From contig CAZTWC010000071.1 of the NCBI GenBank assembly GCA_964617105.1, positions 1 to 14,384 of the forward strand: DNA of 14,384 nt, in the 5' to 3' direction. The translations under genes were made by a program, and so were the position numbers. Below the pieces are notes generated by a model. That model was not told where the DNA came from, made no database searches, and was given only the letters and a program-made list of their open reading frames with translations. Every line of letters begins with the position of its first letter. The stretch's first letter is position 1. Source of the stretch: CAZTWC01 sp964617105 [NCBI: uncultured Myxococcia bacterium]. Lineage in GTDB: Bacteria; CAZTWC01. Shown here in pieces: positions 1 through 7,028 of this stretch.

Positions 1-41
1 TGGATCATGTGGTCGCGGCTTTGGCGGAGGTGGTGGGGTAA
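1..41 (+). CDS. 3' end of an upstream gene (partial)
   Basis: Reading from base 3 gives DHVVAALAEVVG and a TAA at 39-41, three bases before the ATG of the next gene. The purine-rich GGAGGTGGTGGGG in this tail would serve as the ribosome binding site of that gene, which fits a tightly packed operon. Only 12 residues are visible, so the product cannot be identified. Bacterial dynamin-like GTPases often occur as adjacent pairs, so a second GTPase is one possibility, but nothing in these residues shows it. An open frame this short could also be chance. Confidence 0.5.
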   Translation, partial: DHVVAALAEVVG

Positions 42-44
42 TCT

Positions 45-2294
45 ATGGAAGAGTTTCTGCAATTGGCCGAAGATGTGCGGCAATTTTGTCAACAGGCTGA
101 AAAAGATGATCCCCTGCTAAACAGAATCTGGAACTGGACTTTGATGGACGATATGGTCCAAAGAGCTTCCCAGCCAACGCCTTTATCCAGGGTCGCAGTA
201 ATTGGCTCTATTAAATCGGGCAAAAGCACTTATGTTAATGCTTTACTCCAGCGGGACGCCCTGAAAAGGGGTGCCGGGGTATTGACCTCTGCAGTGACCA
301 GAGTGCTCCCCTCTCACGAGTTGAAAGCCACTATCCAGTGGAAAGGCCTGGAGGAGATAAATCAGGAGATACAATTTTCATCTCCTTTACTGGTTGCCAT
401 GACCGGTTTGACGCCTCCAACTTTTACCCTGGAAATTCAGCAGCAGGAAACTCGTCAATATTTAACCGAGTTGTTGAGCCAAATCGAACCTTTTCGGACT
501 AGCCTGCCTGGGTACGCATTGAATCGTCTTTCCCGTTTAAATGCTCTGCTGGATGGTTATAAAGAAACGGGCACTAAATTGGCACAAGAGGCTACCTGCA
601 AGGTATTGGGAGGTGAAGATTTTGGCCGGCACCGGAAGGTGGTTTGCCGTGACAGCAGTGCCGCCTATGTAAACGATATCCTGGTGGAGATGCCTTTCCC
701 GAAAGAATTATTGCCGGTGGAACTGGCTGACTGCCAGGGAAGCGATTCTCTTAATTCATCACATCTGGCTGAGGTGCAAGAATACTTGCTAGGGGCTGAT
801 TGGGCTATCTACCTGGTCAACTCGGTGATGGGTTTACGCCAGGCAGATGAGAAATTGTTGGAAGTAGTCAAGGGATTTGGTTTGCAGGACAATTTGATTT
901 TTGTTCTCAATGTGGATATCGATGCCCATAGTGAAATTAACGATTTGAAGCGGGTACAGGATACTGTAATTGAAGGTATAAAAGTCAAATTAGGAGTTGA
1001 ACCCCGTCTTTACACCGTGAGTGCCCTGTTTGAACTATTTAAGACCCTGGAAAGAGAAGACAAACTTTCCGATCGTGATAGGGCCCGTTTTAACAATTGG
1101 CAAAAAGAGCCTGAGATGATCCGCCTGTTAGAGAAGCGCTGGGCTAACTTGAACACTTTTTGGAGTGACGAGATTGCCCCGGCTGCTAACCGTTTTAAGC
1201 GTCGTTTTGCCTATCGTTCTTTAGGGAACTTGTTAGCCAGGCTGCATTATGGAGTCCATATCGCAGCCGATCCACTTCATGCTGATCAGCGCATGCTGGA
1301 GGTTTTTGTAGTAGAGGCTGAAAAACTGTTGCCCAACCTGGAGGCTCATTTACAGGGAGTGGCCATGAAAACCGAGAAGATGGTCCGTTTTCGCTGCGGC
1401 AGTTTTCTGGACCCCTCTTATGGCGAATTAGCCAAAAAGATCAACCTTCATATCCAGGAATTCAAGAGTCTTTGGCATCCTGGTGAACCTGATAATAACC
1501 AGTCGGAACCAGTTTCTTACACCGAGAAGGTAAACGGAATGGTTCTAGCCATTGCCGAAGAGTTCAACCAATCGTTGAACTCTTTTTTAACCGATTATGC
1601 CAACCGGGAAATTATGGCTGAAGTAAAGGATATAATAGGACAGATTCAATCGGAATTTGCCACAGTGATGGAGATGCATCAGGCTGTTTTGCATAACAAT
1701 TATTTAAAATTGCAACAGAACGGACATCAGGGAGAGGTTTTTCATGGCGATGATGCATCTAACCGTTCTATTAAAAAAACCAATAATGCCAATAAACAGT
1801 ACCATGTACGCGAATTGATAGATGATCCTGCTGTGGATCTATTCTCTTTGCAGGTTGAACTGCCGGTTTCGGAAAGAGCGTTGGCCATATTTCAGCAGGG
1901 CTGGATGTTATGGTTGAAAAAGTTCAAAGCCTGGTTTGTCAAGGAGGTTCTCAAAAGGGAACCGGAAGATTTGGAAACTGCCAGAGAAGAGATTTTTATT
2001 CGTTGGCGCAAGAAAATTATTCAGGTGGTAAAAAAGGAAGCCGGCAATTTGATGATATCGGAGATGAACCGTTTTCGGGAACACTTGAAATTTCAGATGC
2101 TGCTCAAATATATTGAAAAATTGAGAGAGACCAGTCAAAAAGTGTTGGGTAAAGAGGTAGATAATTTTAAGACGGACATGAACAAAGTTTTAGAGATGAA
2201 CCATGCAAATGTTGAATACCGGCCACCCGACCCCACCCTGCTAAAAGACTGGCAGGATAAGTTAGCAGACTTTGAATCCCGAATCAGGTTTTGA
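45..2294 (+). CDS. Dynamin-like large GTPase
   Basis: This 749-residue protein has an N-terminal GTPase domain and a long, mostly helical remainder. The P-loop (G1) is GSIKSGKST at residues 54-62. The Thr-rich GVLTSAVT near 78-85 sits where dynamin-family proteins place the switch I threonine. G3 is DCQG at 229-232, which fits DxxG. The G4 region, LNVDID around 288-293, is degenerate: the Lys of NKxD is replaced by Val. Residues from about 350 to the end are helix-rich and Glu/Lys-rich, as in the stalk of bacterial dynamin-like proteins. No clear membrane span is present, but a Trp/Phe/Lys-rich stretch at 616-635 could be an amphipathic membrane-contact segment (inference). The ATG lies three bases after the upstream stop, with a GGAGG-type site before it. 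Family known roles are membrane remodelling or repair; the specific role here is unknown. The family call is good; the exact subfamily is uncertain. Confidence 0.85.
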   Translation: MEEFLQLAEDVRQFCQQAEKDDPLLNRIWNWTLMDDMVQRASQPTPLSRVAVIGSIKSGKSTYVNALLQRDALKRGAGVLTSAVTRVLPSHELKATIQWKGLEEINQEIQFSSPLLVAMTGLTPPTFTLEIQQQETRQYLTELLSQIEPFRTSLPGYALNRLSRLNALLDGYKETGTKLAQEATCKVLGGEDFGRHRKVVCRDSSAAYVNDILVEMPFPKELLPVELADCQGSDSLNSSHLAEVQEYLLGADWAIYLVNSVMGLRQADEKLLEVVKGFGLQDNLIFVLNVDIDAHSEINDLKRVQDTVIEGIKVKLGVEPRLYTVSALFELFKTLEREDKLSDRDRARFNNWQKEPEMIRLLEKRWANLNTFWSDEIAPAANRFKRRFAYRSLGNLLARLHYGVHIAADPLHADQRMLEVFVVEAEKLLPNLEAHLQGVAMKTEKMVRFRCGSFLDPSYGELAKKINLHIQEFKSLWHPGEPDNNQSEPVSYTEKVNGMVLAIAEEFNQSLNSFLTDYANREIMAEVKDIIGQIQSEFATVMEMHQAVLHNNYLKLQQNGHQGEVFHGDDASNRSIKKTNNANKQYHVRELIDDPAVDLFSLQVELPVSERALAIFQQGWMLWLKKFKAWFVKEVLKREPEDLETAREEIFIRWRKKIIQVVKKEAGNLMISEMNRFREHLKFQMLLKYIEKLRETSQKVLGKEVDNFKTDMNKVLEMNHANVEYRPPDPTLLKDWQDKLADFESRIRF

Positions 2295-2443
2295 ATTCGG
2301 ATGTATCCTCCATAGGCTAAGAAAATTCGGAGGCGCCCGGATAACGCGGCGCAATCTGAAAAATTCCCGCAGATGTATATTTAATACATCGAGGACAATT
2401 TTTTAGGTTGCAACAAAGTTAGTCGGGATGCATCCGAATTTTC
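2294..2443 (+). repeat. Structured intergenic element, copy 1
   Basis: This element fills the gap between the converging GTPase and sensor phosphatase genes almost stop to stop. Its ends are inverted repeats: AATTCGGATGTATCC at 2294-2308 pairs with GGATGCATCCGAATT at 2426-2440, with one G-T wobble. The right end can pair alternatively with GAAAATTCGGA at 2321-2331. Inside, AATCTGAAAAATT (2353-2365) pairs fully with AATTTTTTAGGTT (2397-2409), allowing wobbles, and the stem extends by GC/GC. Within that stem lies the core: CCGCAG (2367-2372), hairpin ATGTAT-ATTTA-ATACAT (2373-2389), then CGAGGA (2390-2395). The same core occurs in the element at 12549-12709 on the other strand. It may act as a bidirectional terminator, a structured RNA, or a dispersed repeat. 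I have an unverified impression of similar sequences in Desulfobacterota intergenic regions. Confidence 0.75.
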
Positions 2444-2444
2444 C

Positions 2445-4742
2445 TTAAAACTTGGCCACTACCATGGTAATATCATCATCCAAAGGATGACTACCGTAAA
2501 AGTCAAAAGCGGTCTGGACCAAATTGTCCATAATTTCATCACTGTCAGCGGAAAGTTTACTTTTTACCGTTTTGATGGTCCTGTATCGATTAAATTCTTC
2601 TTCAGCACTGTTTCTGCACTCAATTAGACCATCTGTGTACCAAAGCACCACATCTCCAGGTTTTAAGGTCTGTTTACAATTTTTATATTTAGACTCTTTA
2701 TTATATCCCAGCCGGAATCCCCTGGACTGCAGGCTGGTGGTTTTTGGCTTATCATCATCGGTGGTAGTAAACAGAAAAGGGAAGTTATGTCCGGCATTAG
2801 AATAGGTTATCTCCCGGGTTTTAACATTTATGGCAGTAACGAAAAAAGTCATCAGCAGCTCTTGTTGCCCTCCCTTGGTCAGTATTTTGTTCAGGTAATC
2901 CAAAATAGCAGCCGGAGACAATTGATCTTCAGGCAGATATTGCTTCATGATCTCCACGGTATCACAACAGGACTTGGCGGCTGCAGTAATAAGAGCCGAA
3001 GGTACTCCATGGCCGGTAACATCGCCAATAAAAAGATAGACAATATCGTCACTAATAAAATAACCCCACCAGTCACCACCGCACTCAGAGGCCGGTTTAA
3101 AGAAACTGGAAAATTTGATGCCGTTGAACTCCGGATCCTGCGCGGGAAAGAGAGAATTTTGCACGGTTTGTGCAGTTTCCATTTCTGCTTTGAGTCGCAT
3201 TTTATCAATATTATCAAAGGAGATAACCACCTGGCTAGCGATACTTCTGACTAACTCCGCATCATTTTGAGTGAATTGCTCGCCATCATTTTTATTGTTC
3301 AGATTGATTACCCCAATGATATTTTCCTCCTCCTGCAGGGGTACGCATAGCAGGCTTTTGGAGCCCTGCCATAGGGCGTTTTCAAAAGTCTCGAAATCTT
3401 CAGAAGCATTGGCGTCATCAACAATTACCGGTTCTTTGGTGTCTATAACTTTGCCAGCCACCCCTTTACCGGGTGTAAAGGTATGTAGTTTAGTTTTATC
3501 ACATTCCCAATTGTAGGCAGCATACACTCTCAAGTTGTTTTCACCGTCTAACAGCATAACCGAGCCCTGTTGAGCCCCTACCAATATGGCTGCTTCATTG
3601 AGACCCACTTCGATCAACTCTTGCTGTTCCAGGATAAGAGCCAGTTTCTTGTTTGATTTGTTCAGTTTAATTAGGTTATGATAGGCGGTTTTGAGATTTG
3701 CCACCATGGATTTAAAGGCTCTGGCCAGGATACCAACTTCGTCCTGGCTTTTTACTTTTATATTAAAATTGAGATCATTCAGCGATATTTTTTCTGCAGC
3801 CTGGGTAAGGGTTTTAATAGGCTTGGAGATTCGGCGGCTGACAACTGCCAGCAAGAACAACACCACCAGAACACTAACCACAAAAATAGAGATGATGATA
3901 TTTCTCATTTTCACCAGGTTGCCGGTAAAATCTGATTGATTACCGACTATGACCAGTTGCCAGTTCATGGAAGGGAGGAATGAGAAGCAGTAAAATTTTT
4001 TGATCCCCTTTTCCTCAAAGCGGATACAATCATCTTTACGAGCCAGTAGTTGTTGGCGCTCTTTTTCGTTATTCAGGTCTTTCCAGGCTGACTGTGAAAC
4101 TATACTTTTTTCCCGGTGGGTGAGATATTTTCCGGTTTTGCTGTCAATTAAAAATATAAACCCGTTTTTCCCGATTTTACTGCCTCTTATCTCCTGAAAA
4201 AATGCGGTCAAAGGTATAGCCGCCGCAGTGACGCCGCCAAAACCAGGTTCAGAATCCTCACCGTAGTCAATTAGGGTAGGAGAAACAATCAGCAGAGCCG
4301 GATAGGGGAAAGGATCTATCCAGGTTAAAAAAGAGTTGGATTTTTTACTTTTAAAAGGGATGTTATAATAGGATTTTTCTTTAATATTGAGGCTTTGTAG
4401 TTTTTCTACATAGGGGATGGTTTCTGAAATCACGCCATCGCTGTCTGTGGTAAAGGTGTTGGTGAATTCAGGATAGAGCGCCCTTTGCTGCTCAAGAGTT
4501 TCCTGGATATTGATAGCCGTGGTGGTAGAAGTTGCCAGGGTTTTAATGGTTTTTTTGTAATTGTCGATTCGTTGGGCCAGGTTTTGGGTTAAGGAGCGGG
4601 CCAAATTGCGGTTTTGTTCCATTATCCCTGCCATCATGCTGTCTACACTCAGGGTGGTAACCGCAATGCCAATAATTAAAAAAGAGGGCACTACCACTAC
4701 CAGGGCGGTCATTAGGATTTTATTGCTGATAGATATTTTCAT
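2445..4742 (-). CDS. Membrane sensor phosphatase: Cache-HAMP-GAF-SpoIIE (PP2C)
   Basis: This 765-residue signalling protein probably dephosphorylates an anti-sigma-factor-antagonist type protein (RsbU/SpoIIE class) in response to signals. Two membrane spans, about 9-32 and 281-302, enclose a periplasmic Cache-like sensor of roughly 250 residues. A HAMP domain follows (about 303-355, with RRISKPIKTLTQAAEKI), then a short coiled linker. A GAF domain spans about 370-515. The catalytic SpoIIE-type PP2C domain covers about 535-765. Metal-binding acidic residues are in place: GGDWWG (Asp557), GDVTGHGVPSAL (Asp574), YTDGLIE (Asp704) and DDDITMVV (755-757), so it should be active. It starts four bases after the solute-binding-protein gene, with no good Shine-Dalgarno before its ATG, so translation is probably coupled. 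No anti-sigma factor, STAS protein or sigma factor lies in the window, so the target is unknown. Confidence 0.92.
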   Translation of the reverse strand: MKISISNKILMTALVVVVPSFLIIGIAVTTLSVDSMMAGIMEQNRNLARSLTQNLAQRIDNYKKTIKTLATSTTTAINIQETLEQQRALYPEFTNTFTTDSDGVISETIPYVEKLQSLNIKEKSYYNIPFKSKKSNSFLTWIDPFPYPALLIVSPTLIDYGEDSEPGFGGVTAAAIPLTAFFQEIRGSKIGKNGFIFLIDSKTGKYLTHREKSIVSQSAWKDLNNEKERQQLLARKDDCIRFEEKGIKKFYCFSFLPSMNWQLVIVGNQSDFTGNLVKMRNIIISIFVVSVLVVLFLLAVVSRRISKPIKTLTQAAEKISLNDLNFNIKVKSQDEVGILARAFKSMVANLKTAYHNLIKLNKSNKKLALILEQQELIEVGLNEAAILVGAQQGSVMLLDGENNLRVYAAYNWECDKTKLHTFTPGKGVAGKVIDTKEPVIVDDANASEDFETFENALWQGSKSLLCVPLQEEENIIGVINLNNKNDGEQFTQNDAELVRSIASQVVISFDNIDKMRLKAEMETAQTVQNSLFPAQDPEFNGIKFSSFFKPASECGGDWWGYFISDDIVYLFIGDVTGHGVPSALITAAAKSCCDTVEIMKQYLPEDQLSPAAILDYLNKILTKGGQQELLMTFFVTAINVKTREITYSNAGHNFPFLFTTTDDDKPKTTSLQSRGFRLGYNKESKYKNCKQTLKPGDVVLWYTDGLIECRNSAEEEFNRYRTIKTVKSKLSADSDEIMDNLVQTAFDFYGSHPLDDDITMVVAKF

Positions 4743-4746
4743 AGTT

Positions 4747-5523
4747 TTACTTGGACCATTTATTGATGATTTTATCTAATTTTTTATTAGCAATGATTTT
4801 TTTAAGACCCCGGTTCAAAATTTTTACCAGGGCGGCATTTTTTTTGTTGACCAACATGGAATAGGGTACAGTTTCCAATATCTCTTCACCTATAATAGCC
4901 TGTTTTTTCATGCCGATTTTATTGAGAGTATACAGGCCAAACAGGTGATCAGTAGCAACGGCATCCCCTTTTTTCTCATTAAAAACTTGAATAAAAGCGG
5001 ACAGGTCATCTTTTAAAGCCAGGAGTTTAACTTTTCCTCTGTATTTACGTAATTGTTCCTGGGCAGCACTGTTTTTTTGGACCGCTACTTTTTTTCCAAA
5101 CATTTCCTTAACCGAGTTGATTGGTTTGGTTTTGGGGGAGAAAATAACTCTTCGATAGGAGTTGAAGGGTAAACTGAAAAGTCCCCATTTTTTTCTTTCA
5201 GCGGTGATAGAGGCGCCTAAAAGGATATCTCCTTTTCTCTGGCGGATCATAAATTGGGCTTTTTGCCAACTCATCACTTCGATTTTAATATCTAGCTTTT
5301 CCGTTCTAGCCACTGCCTTGATGATTTCAACATTGAGACCATCTGCTTGCCCTTTTTTATTTAAACCCTGATATGGCAGCCAGTCATCGCATAACACCAG
5401 CAACGGCTTTTTGCCTTTGCCAAGTTTGATGTTTTTTGTCGTTTTGCTGCCGGCATATACATAAAGAGGTATCAGGCAAATAATAAGCAGAGGGAGGTAT
5501 CTTCTTAAGTAAGTATTATTCAT
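4747..5523 (-). CDS. Periplasmic solute-binding protein, family 3
   Basis: This 258-residue protein has a signal peptide (about 1-25: RR near the start, a hydrophobic core and YVYAG as likely cleavage region). The body matches the bacterial extracellular solute-binding family 3 (PF00497-like), with an opening LVLCDDWLPYQG, then ADGLNVEIIKAVA, GDILLGASITAERKK and a VAVQKNSAAQEQL segment. No lipobox Cys is visible in the signal peptide, so it is probably soluble in the periplasm. No ABC permease or ATPase gene lies next to it. Its only operon partner is the Cache/SpoIIE phosphatase four bases downstream, which suggests a role in presenting a ligand to that sensor rather than in transport (inference). 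The ligand cannot be predicted, though amino-acid-like molecules are typical of the family. The start codon lies in a small inverted repeat, TTGGA-ATTA-TCCAA (5523-5536). Confidence 0.88.
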   Translation of the reverse strand: MNNTYLRRYLPLLIICLIPLYVYAGSKTTKNIKLGKGKKPLLVLCDDWLPYQGLNKKGQADGLNVEIIKAVARTEKLDIKIEVMSWQKAQFMIRQRKGDILLGASITAERKKWGLFSLPFNSYRRVIFSPKTKPINSVKEMFGKKVAVQKNSAAQEQLRKYRGKVKLLALKDDLSAFIQVFNEKKGDAVATDHLFGLYTLNKIGMKKQAIIGEEILETVPYSMLVNKKNAALVKILNRGLKKIIANKKLDKIINKWSK

Positions 5524-5536
5524 TGGAATTATCCAA
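5523..5536 (-). promoter_or_regulatory. Hairpin over the start of the binding-protein gene
   Basis: TTGGA and TCCAA flank a four-base loop. On the minus strand the hairpin includes the only SD-like bases (GGA) and reaches the first base of the ATG. It could lower initiation of the binding-protein/phosphatase operon. A 5-bp stem in AT-rich DNA may be chance. Confidence 0.3.
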
Positions 5537-5608
5537 CTATATTTGTTGCAATTCTATAAAAACTAAGGGTAACAACACCGATGCGCTTCTATCGTTGTCC
5601 ACCATTTC

Positions 5609-5636
5609 TAATATTAAATTTTAAAATTTAATATTA
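5609..5636. promoter_or_regulatory. Perfect 28-bp AT-only palindrome, candidate operator
   Basis: The 28 bases are an exact inverted repeat centred between 5622 and 5623, with half-site TAATATTAAATTTT and no spacer. It lies between the divergent binding-protein operon and the small ORF/nitroreductase pair. It occupies the spacer and -10 region of the predicted minus-strand promoter, which is where a repressor would act. The surrounding 150 bases are very AT-rich, so shorter palindromes are expected by chance. A perfect one of this length is less so. Confidence 0.5.
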
Positions 5637-5640
5637 TCAA
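5611..5640 (-). promoter_or_regulatory. Predicted promoter of the binding-protein/phosphatase operon
   Basis: On the minus strand, TTGATA (5640-5635) and TAATAT (5616-5611) are separated by 18 bases. Transcription would start near 5604, leaving a leader of about 80 bases before the ATG. The match is fair but the region is so AT-rich that other -10 boxes are possible. Confidence 0.4.
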
Positions 5641-5698
5641 GTAACTATTATTTCATATTAATATACCAATATTATTAAGTAAAGCAAATCTATTTTAA

Positions 5699-5704
5699 TA
5701 TAAT
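5699..5704 (+). promoter_or_regulatory. Possible -10 box for the small ORF/nitroreductase
   Basis: TATAAT matches the sigma-70 -10 consensus and lies about 44 bases upstream of the small ORF. The bases 17-18 upstream (TTAAGT at 5675-5680) are a weak -35 match. The AT-rich setting lowers confidence. Confidence 0.3.
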
Positions 5705-5747
5705 AACCAAAATCAATTTTTCTCATCACCAAAAGGGAGGAAAAATA

Positions 5748-5831
5748 ATGACTAAATTTTATCTGTATGTTAAATTATTACCATTTGAAAGTCTACAATT
5801 ATTGACAAATCAGGAGATGAAAGGCTGGTAA
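5748..5831 (+). CDS. 27-residue small ORF upstream of nitroreductase (leader or small protein)
   Basis: An ATG at 5748 has the strongest ribosome binding site in its neighbourhood, AAAGGGAGG at 5732-5740, seven bases upstream. It opens a 27-codon frame (MTKFYLYVKLL at the start, NQEMKGW at the end) stopping with TAA at 5829-5831, five bases before the GTG of the nitroreductase. The nitroreductase has no well-spaced site of its own, so ribosomes finishing here could restart on the GTG. The peptide has no run of one amino acid of the kind seen in amino-acid attenuator leaders, and I do not recognise it. It could be a translational enhancer, a regulated leader peptide or a functional microprotein. 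The strong site and exact spacing argue against chance. Confidence 0.55.
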   Translation: MTKFYLYVKLLPFESLQLLTNQEMKGW

Positions 5832-5836
5832 GAGGA

Positions 5837-6451
5837 GTGAATAAGCGCCCTTTTCTGGAACTAGTAAAGATAAGCCGCAGTTTTAGGCGTTTTGATCAGA
5901 ATTGTCAAATTGAGGGCCAATTTTTGGAGCAACTGGTGGAGATAGCCAGACTGACCCCTTCGGCTGCCAATTTGCAGTCCTTGAAATATTTTTTATCTGG
6001 TTCCCGGGAGAGCAATAACCGGATTTTTCCATTACTAAAATGGGCTGGGTATCTGGAGGACTGGCCGGGACCGCAGGAGGGGGAGAGGCCGGCAGCCTAT
6101 ATTGTTATTCTTGGAGACACCAGGATCGCCAAATCCTTTGATATGGACGTGGGAATAGTTGCCCAGAGTATGAAATTGGCGGCTATGCAAATGGACGGTG
6201 TTGGCTGTTGCATGATAGTTGCGTTTAATCGAAAAAAATTAGGCCAGGAGTTAAAGTTACCTAAATATTTAACACCGCTTTTAGTGCTGGCTTTAGGTAA
6301 ACCGGTAGAGGATGTGGTGCTGGAAACCACTGAACAACAGGGGGATATCAAATATTGGCGGGATAAGGAGGGAAAACACCATGTACCCAAACGTTCCTTA
6401 CAAGAAATTATTTGGCAGGAAAAAAATCATGAAAGAGACCCCAAAAATTAG
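5837..6451 (+). CDS. Nitroreductase-family flavoprotein
   Basis: This 204-residue protein is a probable FMN-dependent NAD(P)H oxidoreductase of the nitroreductase superfamily. The N-terminal FLELVKISRSFRRF matches the family opening, where the Arg residues bind the FMN phosphate. TPSAANLQSLKYF (residues about 45-57) is the second flavin-binding segment, and the MKLAAMQMDGVGCCMI region corresponds to the conserved helix and turn near the flavin. The family acts on nitro compounds, quinones, enones or dehalogenation substrates; the substrate here is not predictable. The start is a GTG at 5837, five bases after the stop of a small ORF, with a purine run too close to work as an ordinary ribosome site. 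Translation is therefore probably coupled. The gene ends in TAG and overlaps the downstream pseudopilin gene by 23 bases. Confidence 0.88.
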   Translation: MNKRPFLELVKISRSFRRFDQNCQIEGQFLEQLVEIARLTPSAANLQSLKYFLSGSRESNNRIFPLLKWAGYLEDWPGPQEGERPAAYIVILGDTRIAKSFDMDVGIVAQSMKLAAMQMDGVGCCMIVAFNRKKLGQELKLPKYLTPLLVLALGKPVEDVVLETTEQQGDIKYWRDKEGKHHVPKRSLQEIIWQEKNHERDPKN

Positions 6452-7013
6452 AAGACAGGAAGGTTTCTCCCTCACCGAAGTTTTGGTGGTAGTATTTATC
6501 ATATTGGTGTTGGCCTCTTTTGCCGGTCCGAAAGTCGGTACCTGGATGGATAATTTCAATCTTTCCTCCGATGCCCGTAAAATACGCTCCGCTTTACAAT
6601 TGGCCCGCATGAAGGCCATCAAGGAGAGGGGCAAGACCTACATTGTTCACCACGGCTCTCCCTGGCCGGAGAACCTTTGCTCTTCCTACCGATCTGATAA
6701 ATCGTGGCTGGTATTCTGGGATAAAAATGATGACTAGAAGTGGGACTCTGGTGATGAGGCATTGGCTTGCGGAGTTTTCAACAAATGTACTGTAAAGAAA
6801 ACTGCGTCAACTACACTATTTGGCTTCAATCCCCAGGGCACAGCGGTAATGAATGGCTCTGACCATGCTACTTTTTGTTATGAAATCGGTATATCCTCCA
6901 ATTGCTCTGACAGTGATATAATCTCTTCTGACAAATACCTGATCCGCGGTTATGGCAGCGGTGTTGTCTCCCTCTTTTATAATAGCGCGGAAACCTGCGA
7001 AGAAAGCGGTTGA
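6429..7013 (+). pseudogene. GspH/FimT-type pseudopilin interrupted by an in-frame TAG
   Basis: From the ATG at 6429 (AGGA site eight bases before) the frame gives a prepilin leader, RRQEGFSLTEVLVVVFIILVL. Cleavage is after the Gly, with N-terminal Phe and Glu at +5, followed by the hydrophobic helix. The frame is open for 102 codons to a TAG at 6735-6737, then continues in the same frame for 91 more codons to TGA at 7011-7013. The downstream part (KWDSGDEALACGVFNKC and beyond, with six further-spaced Cys) clearly continues the family, since WLVFWDKNDD before the stop and the KWDSGDE after it form one D-x-N-x-D...GDE loop seen in GspH/FimT proteins. Full length would be 194 positions. It may be a recent nonsense mutation, a sequencing error, or a suppressed codon. 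The truncated 102-residue product would lack the C-terminal half. No other pilus or type II secretion gene is nearby. Confidence 0.8.
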
Positions 7014-7028
7014 AAATAGGAAATTCCC

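Noticed and set aside
2787-3254. Long open frame on the plus strand opposite the sensor phosphatase.
   Set aside because: It is the antisense shadow of a well-supported gene, and its translation has no family features or ribosome site.
5803-5808. TTGACA as a -35 box for the nitroreductase.
   Set aside because: It lies inside the small ORF, and no acceptable -10 box is found 15-19 bases downstream before the start codon.
6735-6737. Pyrrolysine codon.
   Set aside because: Pyrrolysine insertion is known in methylamine methyltransferases, not pilins, and no pyl genes are in the window. It remains only a possibility, listed under the amber finding.
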